A DNA stretch of 64,000 nt from Opitutia bacterium Tous-C4FEB (GCA_002304445.1 NEVA01000009.1:79830-143829), one strand, 5' to 3'; shown: positions 44,329 through 53,697, counted from the stretch's first letter. Program-made: numbers and translations. Notes: generated by a model not told the origin, from the letters alone.

Positions 44329-44964
44329 TCAGTCCGGCCGTTTTTCCCGGCCTAGCCAACGCCAAAGCACCCACGAAGCGGCGATGGTGCCGAGGAAAGT
44401 GATCGCGGCGGTGGTCGCCGAATCGTCGGCCGCCACGGAGTAGATCACGGCGACCACCAAGTTCGGCCCGAGCGTCGCCAAAAATATCTTCTTCACCGGC
44501 ACCCCGGTGGCCGCCGCGAGAATCACCGAAGTCTCAGCCAACACCGGCACGCTGCGCAGACACGCCAACGTGAGGGCCAACCGGCGTTGCAAGGCTTCGC
44601 GCAGCTTCGTGAGCTCGGCTTCCGGGAAGAATTTGGGCGCAATCCGTCCGACCGCCGTGCGACCAAACCACGCGGCGGCCAAGACTCCCGCCGAGAGCCC
44701 GAGCGTGCCGCCCACGATCCCCGCCACGACTCCGCCCTTGGCCGCAAGATACATAATCACCAGCGTCGCCGGCACCGGAGCCACCGAGTCGGCCGCGAGC
44801 ATCATGATCGCGATCCCGGTCAACCCGGCCGTGCGGTGCTGCTGCGACTCCAACAAAGGCAACGCAAACGCCTCGCCAAAAATCACGAACGGGACGCACA
44901 CCAGCGCCATAACGAACGCGACGAAGAGGCCGGTTTTTACGGTCTGGATCGAGGGCGGCTTCAT
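44329..44964 (-). CDS. VTT/DedA-like small membrane protein
   Basis: This 211-residue inner-membrane protein has about five hydrophobic segments. Motifs such as LAADSVAPVPATLVIMYLAAKGGVVAG, GGTLGLSAGVLAAAWFGR and RSVPVLAETSVILAAATGVPVKKIFLA resemble the VTT (SNARE-associated) fold of lipid scramblase-like proteins, including the re-entrant G-x-G and the RS-P motif. The ATG at 44964 is used rather than the overlapping GTG at 44985. It follows the ABC permease by 7 bp. The role is uncertain. Confidence 0.7.
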   Translation of the reverse strand: MKPPSIQTVKTGLFVAFVMALVCVPFVIFGEAFALPLLESQQHRTAGLTGIAIMMLAADSVAPVPATLVIMYLAAKGGVVAGIVGGTLGLSAGVLAAAWFGRTAVGRIAPKFFPEAELTKLREALQRRLALTLACLRSVPVLAETSVILAAATGVPVKKIFLATLGPNLVVAVIYSVAADDSATTAAITFLGTIAASWVLWRWLGREKRPD

Positions 44965-44971
44965 TCTGACA

Positions 44972-46330
44972 TCAGCGCCGGTCACGACCGGTCAGTCGGA
45001 TAATGAACTTGAGCGCGTAGAGATAAGACCGCTCGCGTACGACGAAAGGATCACCCGCCGAACCCTGCACGCCGAGCGCCTCGATGTTGTCCACGACCGT
45101 GCCGTCATCCGGATGCAGCACGATCCAAGTGAGAATTTTGATAAGCTGATCACGCGGATAAGTGTCTTCCAAATGCTGCAGCACGACCGGCGGCAAGTAG
45201 CGCTCGACCGGCATCTGGATCGCATCCGGCACGGCCGCGACGCAGAGGAGGTTGCGCACCCGTTGCACGTCGTCGCCCCGCAGCCCGGGCCGCCAGGTCG
45301 GCAGCTCGCGGCGCACGTTGTCCAACTCATCCTTGGTGTAATCCGTCGCTTCGTCATCCGGCGCGGCGTAGGGCGCGACGACGCCGTAATCCGACGGCAC
45401 GCGGAAATTGAGCTGGGCCACATCTTTTGACGTGAGGGCGAGCCACGGTTTTTCTTTTGAAACGGGCGCCACGGCGATCGCCGCCGCCATTTCGGCCGCG
45501 ACGCGTGCCGAGACCCGCGCCTGCCATTCGGCGAGCACGCCGACCGCCGCCCAAGCCGCGAAGACCGGAATCAGCCAGAGCTTGCCGCTTCGGGTCGCAA
45601 AGCGCTGCGCCGAGTCCCAGCGGAACAGCTTCGTGCCGGCGATGCACCCCGCGACGCCGATGAGCGCGAGCGCCGGCAGGCTGAACCGGGCCGCGGCGAG
45701 TCCGTCACCGGTCACGCACGCCTGAATCGCCTCGACGGCGTAGCGCCCCGGGAAAAAGGCGGAGAGCTGCTGCGCCCAAGTCGGCAGGCTGGCGAGTTGG
45801 ACCGCGACCCCGCCGATGATCAGCATCGGCAGAAAAATACACTGCCCGAGCGCCTGCACGGCGGGCACGTTGTCCGCCAAGGTCGCGATCACCAACCCAA
45901 GTCCGATCAACGCAAACGCGACAAAGGTGAACGCGACGAACAGCCCGAGCGGATGCTCCGGCAGGGTCATGCCCACGGCGAGCGCGAGGCCCAGTTGCAG
46001 CAACCCCGCACTGAGAACGATCAGGTAACGCGCCACCGCGGTGCTCACGACAAAGGCCCACGTCGGCAAGGGCGTGAGCCGGTAACGCCGCCACACGCCC
46101 CGCTCGCGCTCGCTCACCATCGACGTCGGCAACCCGAAGCACGCGCCGCCGAGCACGCTGACCGTGAGCAGTTCGCCCATGTGCCGGAGCAGCGGGACTT
46201 TTTCGTGCCGGTAGAGCACCCAAAACGCCACGAGGAAGATCAGCGGAAACAAATACCCATAGATCAGCGCCAGCGTGTTTCGAAAATGCAGCCGCACGGA
46301 CAGCTTCAGGTGTTCGCCCAATCCGTTCAT
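44972..46330 (-). CDS. ABC-2 type permease with long C-terminal extension
   Basis: This 452-residue membrane protein pairs with the ATPase upstream. Residues 1-240 are a normal ABC-2 exporter domain: LIYGYLFPLIFLVAFWVLYR, ERERGVWRRYRLTPLPTWAF, LIVATLADNV-like helices and LSAFFPGRYAVEAIQACVTG. After another helix (about 250-270) comes a soluble region of about 180 residues, with TSKDVAQLNFRVPSDYGVVAPY and VERYLPPVVLQHLEDTYPRDQLI. Standard permeases of this type stop near 250 residues. The start overlaps the ATPase stop as ATGA. The cargo is unknown. Confidence 0.82.
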   Translation of the reverse strand: MNGLGEHLKLSVRLHFRNTLALIYGYLFPLIFLVAFWVLYRHEKVPLLRHMGELLTVSVLGGACFGLPTSMVSERERGVWRRYRLTPLPTWAFVVSTAVARYLIVLSAGLLQLGLALAVGMTLPEHPLGLFVAFTFVAFALIGLGLVIATLADNVPAVQALGQCIFLPMLIIGGVAVQLASLPTWAQQLSAFFPGRYAVEAIQACVTGDGLAAARFSLPALALIGVAGCIAGTKLFRWDSAQRFATRSGKLWLIPVFAAWAAVGVLAEWQARVSARVAAEMAAAIAVAPVSKEKPWLALTSKDVAQLNFRVPSDYGVVAPYAAPDDEATDYTKDELDNVRRELPTWRPGLRGDDVQRVRNLLCVAAVPDAIQMPVERYLPPVVLQHLEDTYPRDQLIKILTWIVLHPDDGTVVDNIEALGVQGSAGDPFVVRERSYLYALKFIIRLTGRDRR

Positions 46331-47259
46331 GGCGCGGCCTCCGTTGCCGTTGCCCCGCTGCGCGTGAGCCCCAGAAAGATTTCTTCCAACGTCGCCCGGC
46401 GTACGTGCAACTCGACGAGTTCAACCCGGTGCTCGGCCAACAACGCCGTCACGGCCGCCACGCTCGCGTTCGCATCGGCGGTGCGGAAGGAGACCGTGGC
46501 GCCGTCGCAGCTCATCTCCGCCCCCCCGGTCACACCGGCCCACAAGGCGGCGGCAAGCGGTCGGTCGGTGACGAGCGAGACAGACTGTTTGCCTTGGGCG
46601 CGGGCGACCAATTCAGCGGGCGTGCCAGTCGCGACGATCCGGCCCCGGTCGATGATGGCGATGCGGTCGCAGAGTTGTTCCGCCTCCGCGAGATCGTGCG
46701 TGGTGAGCAAAACGGTTTTCCCATCGCGCTTGATCCGGAGAATCTCGTCGTGCAACTCCCGGCGCGCCTGCGGATCGAGGCCGGTAGTCGGCTCGTCGAG
46801 CACGACCACTTCGGGTGCGTGCACGAAGGCCAGCGCCAGAGCCAACCGTTGCTTCTGACCGCCTGACAGCGAGTCGAAAGGTGCGTCGGCTTTCGCCGTG
46901 AGGGCAAAGCGTTCCAGCAACCCGTCCGCCGCAACGTGCTCCGGATAGAAAGCGCCGAAGAGCCCCAGCGCCTCCCGCGGCGTGATCTTGTCCGGCAGCG
47001 CCGTGCTTTGCAGCGCGACACCGAGTTTGCGCTTTGCGGTGCGCGGGTCGCGGCGGGCATCGACGCCGCATACCTCCAAGTGTCCACCGTCGGGCTCACG
47101 GAGGCCCAGCAGACATTCCAATGTCGTGGTCTTCCCGGCCCCGTTCGGCCCCAACAGTCCGAAAATTTCGCCGGCCGGCACGGCAAAGCTCACGCCTCGC
47201 ACCGCTTCGGTGCCGCCGTAGCGTTTGCGCAGATCGCGCACGACGACGTTATCGGGCAT
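46327..47259 (-). CDS. ABC transporter ATP-binding protein
   Basis: This 310-residue ATPase has Walker A GPNGAGKTT, signature SGGQKQRLALAL, Walker B VVLDEPTTGLDPQ and switch His in TTHDLAEAEQL. The C-terminal 90 residues (QSVSLVTDRPLAAAL... VRRATLEEIFL) form the usual extension of ABC-2 drug/antibiotic-type ATPases. It is coupled to the permease by a 4-bp overlap. The pair is a typical exporter of lipids, drugs or small molecules. It opens a minus-strand run that may extend to the sugar cassette. Confidence 0.88.
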   Translation of the reverse strand: MPDNVVVRDLRKRYGGTEAVRGVSFAVPAGEIFGLLGPNGAGKTTTLECLLGLREPDGGHLEVCGVDARRDPRTAKRKLGVALQSTALPDKITPREALGLFGAFYPEHVAADGLLERFALTAKADAPFDSLSGGQKQRLALALAFVHAPEVVVLDEPTTGLDPQARRELHDEILRIKRDGKTVLLTTHDLAEAEQLCDRIAIIDRGRIVATGTPAELVARAQGKQSVSLVTDRPLAAALWAGVTGGAEMSCDGATVSFRTADANASVAAVTALLAEHRVELVELHVRRATLEEIFLGLTRSGATATEAAP

Positions 47260-47687
47260 TGGGTAAAAAGGGCATCAGCGGGAATTCAACGTCACGGACG
47301 ACTTCTGCAACTCCAACTTGCGGGGATCCCGTTCTATCCTGACCGGCCGTTGATGTCGGCCGGGACACAGCGCGGCGTGAATCGCGCGAAACAGGTAAAG
47401 GTCATCGTCAAAACCCCGGCCCACTCGGCGTGTTGTGGGCTCTGGCAGCAGGTCCTTTTCTGTCGTCTTGGGTGGGATGATTCCGGCGCAGATCGAACCC
47501 TCTTCAATCCGAATCGACGACACAACGTCCTCAATTTTTCCGCCCGGAGCACGCGTGCCACGAAACTAAACCATCACGAGATCAGGCTCTTCGACCGGCC
47601 GCCCCCGAGAAATGTCACCGATTCTTCGCAGAATCTTCTCACGGCATTAATCCCGTTGTCACCGACGGCGCCGATCTTGAGCTCAAC
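47260..47687. other. Gene-free spacer between ABC operon and response regulator
   Basis: A divergent spacer of 428 bp. It should contain promoters for both directions. A hairpin CCGGCC (47343-47348) / GGCCGG (47358-47363) is visible. An 82-codon minus-strand frame at 47275-47523 has no family I recognise and is not called. No strong regulatory palindrome was found. Confidence 0.35.
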
Positions 47688-48416
47688 ATGGCGGCAGCCG
47701 GCAAAATTCTAATCGTCGAGGATGAATCGGACCTCCGGGAAATTCTGATCTACCACTTGAAGCGCGAGGGCTTTGACGTGTACGCCTCGGGTGACGGCTG
47801 GGAATCGCTGCAAATCGCCCAAGCTGAACGTCCCGATGTGGTCCTGCTTGATCTCATGTTGCCCACGATGGACGGGTGGGAAGTGTGCCGGAAACTCCGC
47901 ACCGCGGCCGGTTATGGCGTCCACGTCATCATCATCTCCGCCCGCAACCAAGAAGACGATGTCCTGCGGGGGCTCGACTTGGGGGCCGACGACTACGTTA
48001 GAAAACCGTTCAGCCTGAAAGAGATCGTTGCCCGCGTCCGCACCGTGCTGCGCCGGGTCCCGCCCAGCAACAAGCTGCTGCATCCCGATGAGCTCATTTA
48101 CCACCCGCCGTTGTCACTGAGCACCGCCAGCCACGAAGTCCGCCTCGACGATGCCCCGATTCCCCTCACCGCCACCGAGTATCGCCTGCTCCATCTTCTG
48201 ATGAGCCACCCGGGGCGAATCTTCAACCGCCAGCAGATGCTCGCCCACGTCGGCGAGCAGCGCACCCACCTCACCGGGCGCAACATCGATGTGCATATCC
48301 GCGCCCTGCGTCGGAAGTTTGGTCCTCACGCCGGTATGATCGATACCGCCCGCGGCGTCGGCTATCGGTTCATACCGAGCACGATCAAGTCGCCCGACCT
48401 CGTCGTCGCCGGCTAA
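47688..48416 (+). CDS. OmpR/PhoB-type response regulator (orphan)
   Basis: This 242-residue two-component regulator has a receiver domain 1-125: ILIVEDESDLRE (acidic pair), phosphoacceptor Asp in VVLLDLMLPTMDGWEV, Ser in IIISARNQEDD and Lys in DDYVRKPFS. Then comes a winged-helix DNA-binding domain ending GRNIDVHIRALRRKFGPHAGMIDTARGVGYRF, the OmpR signature. No histidine kinase lies beside it, so it is an orphan in this window. It is followed 248 bp later by a TonB receptor on the same strand, with repeated TTAACGT motifs in between, so it may control that receptor. Confidence 0.88.
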   Translation: MAAAGKILIVEDESDLREILIYHLKREGFDVYASGDGWESLQIAQAERPDVVLLDLMLPTMDGWEVCRKLRTAAGYGVHVIIISARNQEDDVLRGLDLGADDYVRKPFSLKEIVARVRTVLRRVPPSNKLLHPDELIYHPPLSLSTASHEVRLDDAPIPLTATEYRLLHLLMSHPGRIFNRQQMLAHVGEQRTHLTGRNIDVHIRALRRKFGPHAGMIDTARGVGYRFIPSTIKSPDLVVAG

Positions 48417-48442
48417 ACGCGGCGCACGTTGGATTTTTTCGG

Positions 48443-48586
48443 CCGCCGAATTCGGCGGGGAGCCGCCGGTCGACCCATTAACGTCGAGCCCGTAACCGCG
48501 ATTTAACGTGGGCCCGGTATCTCTGAAAACGGGCGCCGGATTCCGCCGCCACCGAAACTTCACCGGCCCTTCATCCAACGTTAACG
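48443..48586. promoter_or_regulatory. Palindrome and TTAACGT repeats before receptor 3
   Basis: After the response-regulator stop there is a perfect 16-bp palindrome CCGCCGAATTCGGCGG (48443-48458). Then TTAACGT occurs at 48478-48484 and 48503-48509 (25 bp apart) and inverted as ACGTTAA at 48578-48584. Direct repeats of a 7-mer are the usual form of OmpR-type binding sites. No clear promoter is seen. The receptor ATG is at 48665. Confidence 0.4.
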
Positions 48587-48664
48587 ACCGGATCCTACCG
48601 TGTGCCCGAACTCGGCTTCCACACCGGACCGATCGCCCAACACATACATGCATCCACGTCGCTC

Positions 48665-51600
48665 ATGAAACCTGTCCTCCTCCGCTCCACCTTGCGCCTA
48701 GTCACCCGACTGGCGCTGGCCGTCGCCCTGATCGGCACGGCCGCCGCCCAGAACTTAACCGGGGCCCTCAACGGCCGCGTCAGCAGTTCCTCCACCGGTC
48801 AGTCGCTCCAAGGCGCCATCGTGCGCGTCGTGGGCACTGAACTCCGCGCCGATACTGCCCGCGATGGCAGTTTCGACTTGCGCGCCGTTCCTGCCGGCCG
48901 CTACGAAGTCGAGGTCTCCTACTTCGGCCTCGATACGAAGCGCGCTTCGGTCGAGATCGTCGCCGGTCGCTCCGCGGCGCTCAACTTCCTCCTCGGCTCC
49001 GACGCCGTCCAACTCGAAGCCGTCAAGGTCGAGGCGGATGTTCTCGGCCAGGCCCGCGCCATCAATCAACAGCGCGTCGCCGAATCGATGATGAACGTGA
49101 CCTCCGAAGAATTGTTCGGTGAGATGACTGACAACAACATAGGCAAGGCGCTCCAACGCATCCCCGGCATCTCGGCCAATTCCGACGGCTTCTCTGAAGT
49201 TCCGCGTTACGTCAATATCCGCGGCTTCGACGGCTCTCTGAACAGCGTGCAGCTCAACGGCGCCCGCCTCCCCACCTCCGGCACCGGTCAGGGCACGGTC
49301 TACGGTGACACCGCCCGAGCCTTCGCTCTCGACGATCTCCCGGGCAACGCCATCACCACGATCGAGGTCATCAAGGCCCCGACGCCCGATCTGGACGGCG
49401 ATACCGTTGGTGGCATCGTCAATCTCGTCACCAAGTCGGCCTTCGACCGTGGCGGCCGCTCGATCGAGTTCTCCGCCGGTGCCGACTACGTGAAACTGCG
49501 CGAAAAGTTCGTGCCCAATTTCACCCTCGGCTACAGCGACGTCGTCCAAGGCGGTAAGCTCGGCGTCCGCATCGACCTCAGCTACTTCAAGGGCGACGAG
49601 GGCTTCGACAATATCGACTACGACTCACTCCCTCTCGTACCCCAATTGGGCTTCAACCAATACCTCAATCTCCCGAAGTCTGGAACCCCGGTCTTCGCCC
49701 ACGAGGACACGGAATACAACAACTACTTCATTGAGCGCGACCGCTACGGCGTCGCTTCCGCGTTCGACTACAAGTATAACGACTCCGTCACGCTGCATTT
49801 CCGGCCGGTTTACACCTTCGAAGACCGCACCGAGGACGACATTCGCTACCACAAGATCATGGACAATCAGCACGGTCGCACCGCGTCGGCTCCTCCCGCC
49901 GGTGCCGCCGTCGGCACCGTCTACACCGGCACGCTTGGCCAAGCGATCGTGACCGCTCCCGGTCGCGGCGCTTACCGCACGTATACCTCCGTCTCGACCG
50001 GCGCCGGCCGCACCACGCTCCTGCCCAACGGCAACGGCCGCGGCTCGGTCGGGTACAGACAGACGCTCAACCAGCGCGATCTGACCTTCTACTCCCTCGA
50101 TTTCGGCGGCACCCACGAGCTCTCCTGGGGCTCCCTAGAATGGATGCTCTTCAACTCGACTTCAAATAAGGACGAGGACCTGCGGAGCGCACGGTTCGAC
50201 CGCAACGGTCTGCAATGGGCCTACGACCGGCCCGATATCCTCCGCCCCGACTACCGCGCCGTAAACGGGATCGACCCACTCGCCATTCCTACCCGCGGAG
50301 CCGTCGACTTTTTCATTAACCCAAGCTCGTCCAACATCACCAAGACCCTGCGCACGACCGAGGAGACGGTGACGATGCTCAAGGCTGACGTCACCGTGCC
50401 TTTCTTTGCCGGCACTGGCATCAAGGGCGACTTCAAGACCGGCGGAAAGCTGCGCTTCATGTCCCGTGAATCCGACCGCAATCAGGACTTTTGGCGCCTG
50501 ACGAATTTCGCTACTTTCGACTTCGCGAACTACATTACGCCTAGCGGCGGCCGGACGGTCTCCGACTTCGCGATGGGCTACGCTCCCAACACCAACCGCA
50601 TCATTTCGGAAGCCGCCAGCGGCAACGCGAACTTCACCGCTGATACCAGCAACGCCCGCCGGCTGAACTCCCTCAACAACGACTACGAGGCGAGCGAAGA
50701 TTCCATCGAAGGCTACGCCATGGGTGTTTTCGCCGTGGGCCCGAAGCTCAAACTCACCACCGGTGTCCGCGTGGAGCACACCACCTTTGAGGCGACCACC
50801 CCGGTTTACGACCCCCTCAATCTCCCGCTGGCCCGCCGCGCCCCGCAGACCCTCAAGAACGAGAACGACTACACCGTCGTCCTCCCCGGCTTGCATCTGC
50901 GCTACGAAGCTCGCAACAATATTGTCGCTCGCGCCGCCTACACCCATACTTACGGCCGTCCGGCGTTCCGCCAATCCATCGCGGTCACCAGCTTCGATGA
51001 CGTAAACAACCGCATCAGCACCGGCAATCCGAACCTAAATCCCTACAACTCCGAAAACTGGGATTTCTCGATCGAATACTTCGGCAAGCGAGCCTCCTAC
51101 CTCCAACTCGCCCTCTTCCAAAAGAAGGTGACGAACTTCGTGCTCGAACTCGGCGAAAGCATCGACGGTTCGGCCGGCTTCCCCGGGCTCTCGTTGACCC
51201 CCGGCGAAACCTACACGCTCTCGACCTTCTCCAATCAACACGACGCCATCAATCGCGGCGTGGAGATCGCCGGGCGCTACCGCTTCGTCACCCTGCCCTC
51301 CCCGTTCGACGGCTTCTACGTTGACGGCTCCGTGACCTACACGAAATCCGACGGTAAGTATTCCGACCGCCCCGGCGAGACTCTGCCCACCTACGGCGCT
51401 TCCGAGTGGCTCTACTTCGCCGGCCTCGGCTACGAGAAAGGCCGGTTCGCCGCCCTCCTCTCCTACCGCTACCGCAGCGACTACCTCGAAGGTCTCGAAT
51501 CCGTGGACCAACAGAACCGCGAGCTCGGCTTCCCGCCCGACTCCGGCGACGACTGGTGGGGCCCCGAGAAGTATTGGAATCTTGAGACCAGCTTCCGCAT

Positions 51601-51748
51601 GACCGACAAGCTCAAGGTATTCTGCAACGTCTCCAACTTGGGCGAATACACCAACTACTCGACCCAGTCGCCGGTCAAAAATAACTACCCCGAAGACAGC
51701 TACTGGCACAAAATGCGCATCAGCTTCGGCATCAAGGGCCGCTTCTAA
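48665..51748 (+). CDS. TonB-dependent receptor (receptor 3)
   Basis: This 1027-residue outer-membrane receptor has signal peptide MKPVLLRSTLRLVTRLALAVAL..AAAQ, then a carboxypeptidase-regulatory-like domain (GALNGRVSSSSTGQSLQGAIVR, split at residues about 30-52). The plug has NIGKALQRIPGISANSDG, RYVNIRGFDGSLNSVQLNGARLP and TTIEVIKAPTPDLDGDTVGG. The barrel ends SFGIKGRF with C-terminal Phe. It differs from receptors 1 and 2 in the plug (GEMTDNNIGKAL) and is monocistronic, with an intrinsic terminator 49 bp downstream. The ATG at 48665 is chosen because it opens the signal peptide. The ligand is unknown; the adjoining response regulator may control it. Confidence 0.88.
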   Translation: MKPVLLRSTLRLVTRLALAVALIGTAAAQNLTGALNGRVSSSSTGQSLQGAIVRVVGTELRADTARDGSFDLRAVPAGRYEVEVSYFGLDTKRASVEIVAGRSAALNFLLGSDAVQLEAVKVEADVLGQARAINQQRVAESMMNVTSEELFGEMTDNNIGKALQRIPGISANSDGFSEVPRYVNIRGFDGSLNSVQLNGARLPTSGTGQGTVYGDTARAFALDDLPGNAITTIEVIKAPTPDLDGDTVGGIVNLVTKSAFDRGGRSIEFSAGADYVKLREKFVPNFTLGYSDVVQGGKLGVRIDLSYFKGDEGFDNIDYDSLPLVPQLGFNQYLNLPKSGTPVFAHEDTEYNNYFIERDRYGVASAFDYKYNDSVTLHFRPVYTFEDRTEDDIRYHKIMDNQHGRTASAPPAGAAVGTVYTGTLGQAIVTAPGRGAYRTYTSVSTGAGRTTLLPNGNGRGSVGYRQTLNQRDLTFYSLDFGGTHELSWGSLEWMLFNSTSNKDEDLRSARFDRNGLQWAYDRPDILRPDYRAVNGIDPLAIPTRGAVDFFINPSSSNITKTLRTTEETVTMLKADVTVPFFAGTGIKGDFKTGGKLRFMSRESDRNQDFWRLTNFATFDFANYITPSGGRTVSDFAMGYAPNTNRIISEAASGNANFTADTSNARRLNSLNNDYEASEDSIEGYAMGVFAVGPKLKLTTGVRVEHTTFEATTPVYDPLNLPLARRAPQTLKNENDYTVVLPGLHLRYEARNNIVARAAYTHTYGRPAFRQSIAVTSFDDVNNRISTGNPNLNPYNSENWDFSIEYFGKRASYLQLALFQKKVTNFVLELGESIDGSAGFPGLSLTPGETYTLSTFSNQHDAINRGVEIAGRYRFVTLPSPFDGFYVDGSVTYTKSDGKYSDRPGETLPTYGASEWLYFAGLGYEKGRFAALLSYRYRSDYLEGLESVDQQNRELGFPPDSGDDWWGPEKYWNLETSFRMTDKLKVFCNVSNLGEYTNYSTQSPVKNNYPEDSYWHKMRISFGIKGRF

Positions 51749-51796
51749 AGCAACTGCTCCTTCGCATAAATTTGGGTTAGGCCATAGTTAGAACCC

Positions 51797-51828
51797 AGCC
51801 TGGTCGCATGGTGCGGCCGGGCTTTTTT
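51797..51828 (+). terminator. Rho-independent terminator after receptor 3
   Basis: AGCCTGGTCGCA (51797-51808) pairs with TGCGGCCGGGCT (51812-51823), 12 bp with two G-U pairs, across a TGG loop. It is followed by a run of six T. This is the clearest intrinsic terminator in the window. Confidence 0.85.
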
Positions 51829-51917
51829 GTGCCCGCCCCCGGCCGAGGTCTTCGCCTTAACCCAATCTTCACCATCCGCCCCACTCATTCTTCATACGCG
51901 CACGTTATTCTAGCGCC

Positions 51918-53054
51918 ATGTTTTCCACTCCATCTCCCGCCCCCGTGCAAGTTACCCAGAAGGTCATTGCCGCCGCCGAACGCGTCGCCCGGTTTGAGCG
52001 CCTGCGCCGCGGCACCACTCCTATCGCCATCGCCTCCCTGCGCGGCCAGTTTCGCGCCGTCATCGACCAGGTCATGGGCGAGGCCGGACTCTATGCTCCC
52101 GAACACGCCGCGCTCGCTCTGGCCCAAGCCGAGGGCGATACCCACGAGGCCGTCGTGATTCTCCGGTCGTTTCGCGCCATCCTCGTGCGCCGTTACACCT
52201 CCGCGGTGATCGACACCACCGGCATGTTCGTCGAACGCCGGATTTCTTCCGCCTTCCGTGAGATCCCCGGCGGCCAGATCCTCGGCCCCACCCGCGATTA
52301 CTCCCAACGTCTGCTCGACGCCCGCCTCGCCACCGAGACCGCCGCCACCGCCGATGCCGCCGCGACCGCCTTCGACGCCGGCCTCGATCGCAAAACCCTC
52401 AAGCCCCTGCGCACGTTCGGCAAAGTCACGTCGTTGCTGCGCGCCGAGGGTCTGCTCCGTCCCGCCACCGAGGATGAGGAAACCCGTGTGCACGACATCA
52501 CCCGCGAGCCCATCCGTTTCCCCTTCCCGCGCTCCGCCCGGCTCCAATCCCTCGCCCGCGCCGAGACCGGCGCCATCATGGCCCTCGCCTACTCCGGCAT
52601 GCGCGGCCAGGGCGGTGACCATCCCACCATCGGCGAGGTGCGCGTCGGCCGCGTCGCCGTGCGCGTGACCGATGCCCGTGGCCGCTCGCGGCACCTCGGC
52701 AGCGTCCGCGTCACCGAGGCGGAAAACATTTCGAAAATCAAAGTGAAGAAGAAGGACCCCGTGCCCTACATGTCGCTGGGCTACGGTCTTTGCTTCGGGC
52801 AAAACGAAACCAAGGCGATCTGCATGGGCATCCTCGACCGTTCGATGCGCCTCGGCGGTGACGGCGCACCCGCCATCAGCCAAGAATTCGTGATCTATCA
52901 CACCGAGGGCGCCGACTCCTGGGGCTCCGTCAACAGCCTCAAGCTCCCCGCCCACGTCGAATTCGCGAGTGACCTCAACCTCATCCGCGCCGCCGTCGAG
53001 CGCAAGTTGGCCCGCGACGCCGACAAAGCTGCCGCCACCTCTTCCCAATCGTAA
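51918..53054 (+). CDS. PhnI-like protein (C-P lyase core homologue)
   Basis: This 378-residue protein belongs to the family of PhnI, the nucleosidase-type subunit of the carbon-phosphorus lyase core (PhnGHIJ). Blocks are unmistakable: IDTTGMFVERRISSAFREIPGGQILGP (residues about 98-125), TRDYSQRLLD, HDITREP, SARLQSLARAETGAIMALAYS, LGYGLCFGQNETKA and EFVIYHTEG. At the C-terminus the E. coli zinc ligands His328 and His333 (SHLKLPH) correspond here to Ser340 and Ala345 (NSLKLPAH), so both are lost, though His346 lies next door. No phnG, phnH, phnJ, phnK or phnL is in the window. It follows the terminator and starts a new unit with two P-loop genes. The function may have diverged. Confidence 0.82.
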   Translation: MFSTPSPAPVQVTQKVIAAAERVARFERLRRGTTPIAIASLRGQFRAVIDQVMGEAGLYAPEHAALALAQAEGDTHEAVVILRSFRAILVRRYTSAVIDTTGMFVERRISSAFREIPGGQILGPTRDYSQRLLDARLATETAATADAAATAFDAGLDRKTLKPLRTFGKVTSLLRAEGLLRPATEDEETRVHDITREPIRFPFPRSARLQSLARAETGAIMALAYSGMRGQGGDHPTIGEVRVGRVAVRVTDARGRSRHLGSVRVTEAENISKIKVKKKDPVPYMSLGYGLCFGQNETKAICMGILDRSMRLGGDGAPAISQEFVIYHTEGADSWGSVNSLKLPAHVEFASDLNLIRAAVERKLARDADKAAATSSQS

Positions 53055-53089
53055 CCACCGTCGCCCCGAGTCCGGTTGGCCGGGCCGCC

Positions 53090-53620
53090 ATGAGCTCCCT
53101 CAAGGTCCATATCGTCGGCGCGTCCGGCTCCGGCACCACCACGCTCGCCCGCGCCCTCGCCCCGGAGTTGGGCGCCATCGCGCTGGATTCCGACGACTAT
53201 TACTGGTTGCCCACGCAGCCTCCGTTCACCGACCGACGCGATCGCGCGCTCCGTCATCAGCTCGTCATGGCCGACTTGGAGCAGCATCCCCGCGCGATCC
53301 TGTCGGGAGCGATCATCGGCTGGGGCGATGACCTCGAGCACGCCTTCGACCTCGTCATCTTTTTGTCTCTGCCCCACGACCTCCGGGTGAGCCGATTGCG
53401 CGCCCGCGAACTCGCCCGCTACGGCCGGATCAACGAGCCGTTCATCGCGTGGGCCGCCGGCTACGACGAAGACCCGCCCACCTCTCCGACGCGCAACCGC
53501 CGCCGCCAGCACGAGTGGCTCGGCGAGCGCCGTTGCCCGGTGCTGCGCCTGGAGGGGGACCTCACCGTCGCCGAACGGGTGACGCGCACCCTCGCCCAAC
53601 TCTCGCCGGTCACCCGATGA
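53090..53620 (+). CDS. P-loop NTPase-fold protein lacking Walker A lysine (A)
   Basis: This 176-residue protein has a nucleotide-kinase fold: KVHIVGASGSGTTTLARAL at the N-terminus, DSDDYYWLPTQPPFTDR, AILSGAIIGWGDD, FDLVIFLSLPHDLRVSRLRAREL and a C-terminal RRRQHEWL. The Walker A would need GxxxxGK[ST] but has Thr16 instead of Lys (GASGSGTTT). This GTT form occurs in an uncharacterised adenylate-kinase-like family. It lies 35 bp after the phnI-like stop. A second copy follows directly. Confidence 0.75.
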   Translation: MSSLKVHIVGASGSGTTTLARALAPELGAIALDSDDYYWLPTQPPFTDRRDRALRHQLVMADLEQHPRAILSGAIIGWGDDLEHAFDLVIFLSLPHDLRVSRLRARELARYGRINEPFIAWAAGYDEDPPTSPTRNRRRQHEWLGERRCPVLRLEGDLTVAERVTRTLAQLSPVTR

Positions 53621-53697
53621 TAGCGGACAACCCAACGTTGCACTCACCCGCCGAAGCGCCCGCGCCCGGATTGGCCGGGGCCCGCTCGGAGGAGTCC

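Noticed and set aside
47275..47523. Small minus-strand frame of 82 codons
   Set aside because: No signal peptide, family or ribosome-binding site, and not adjacent to a conserved neighbour. Left as unassigned spacer.
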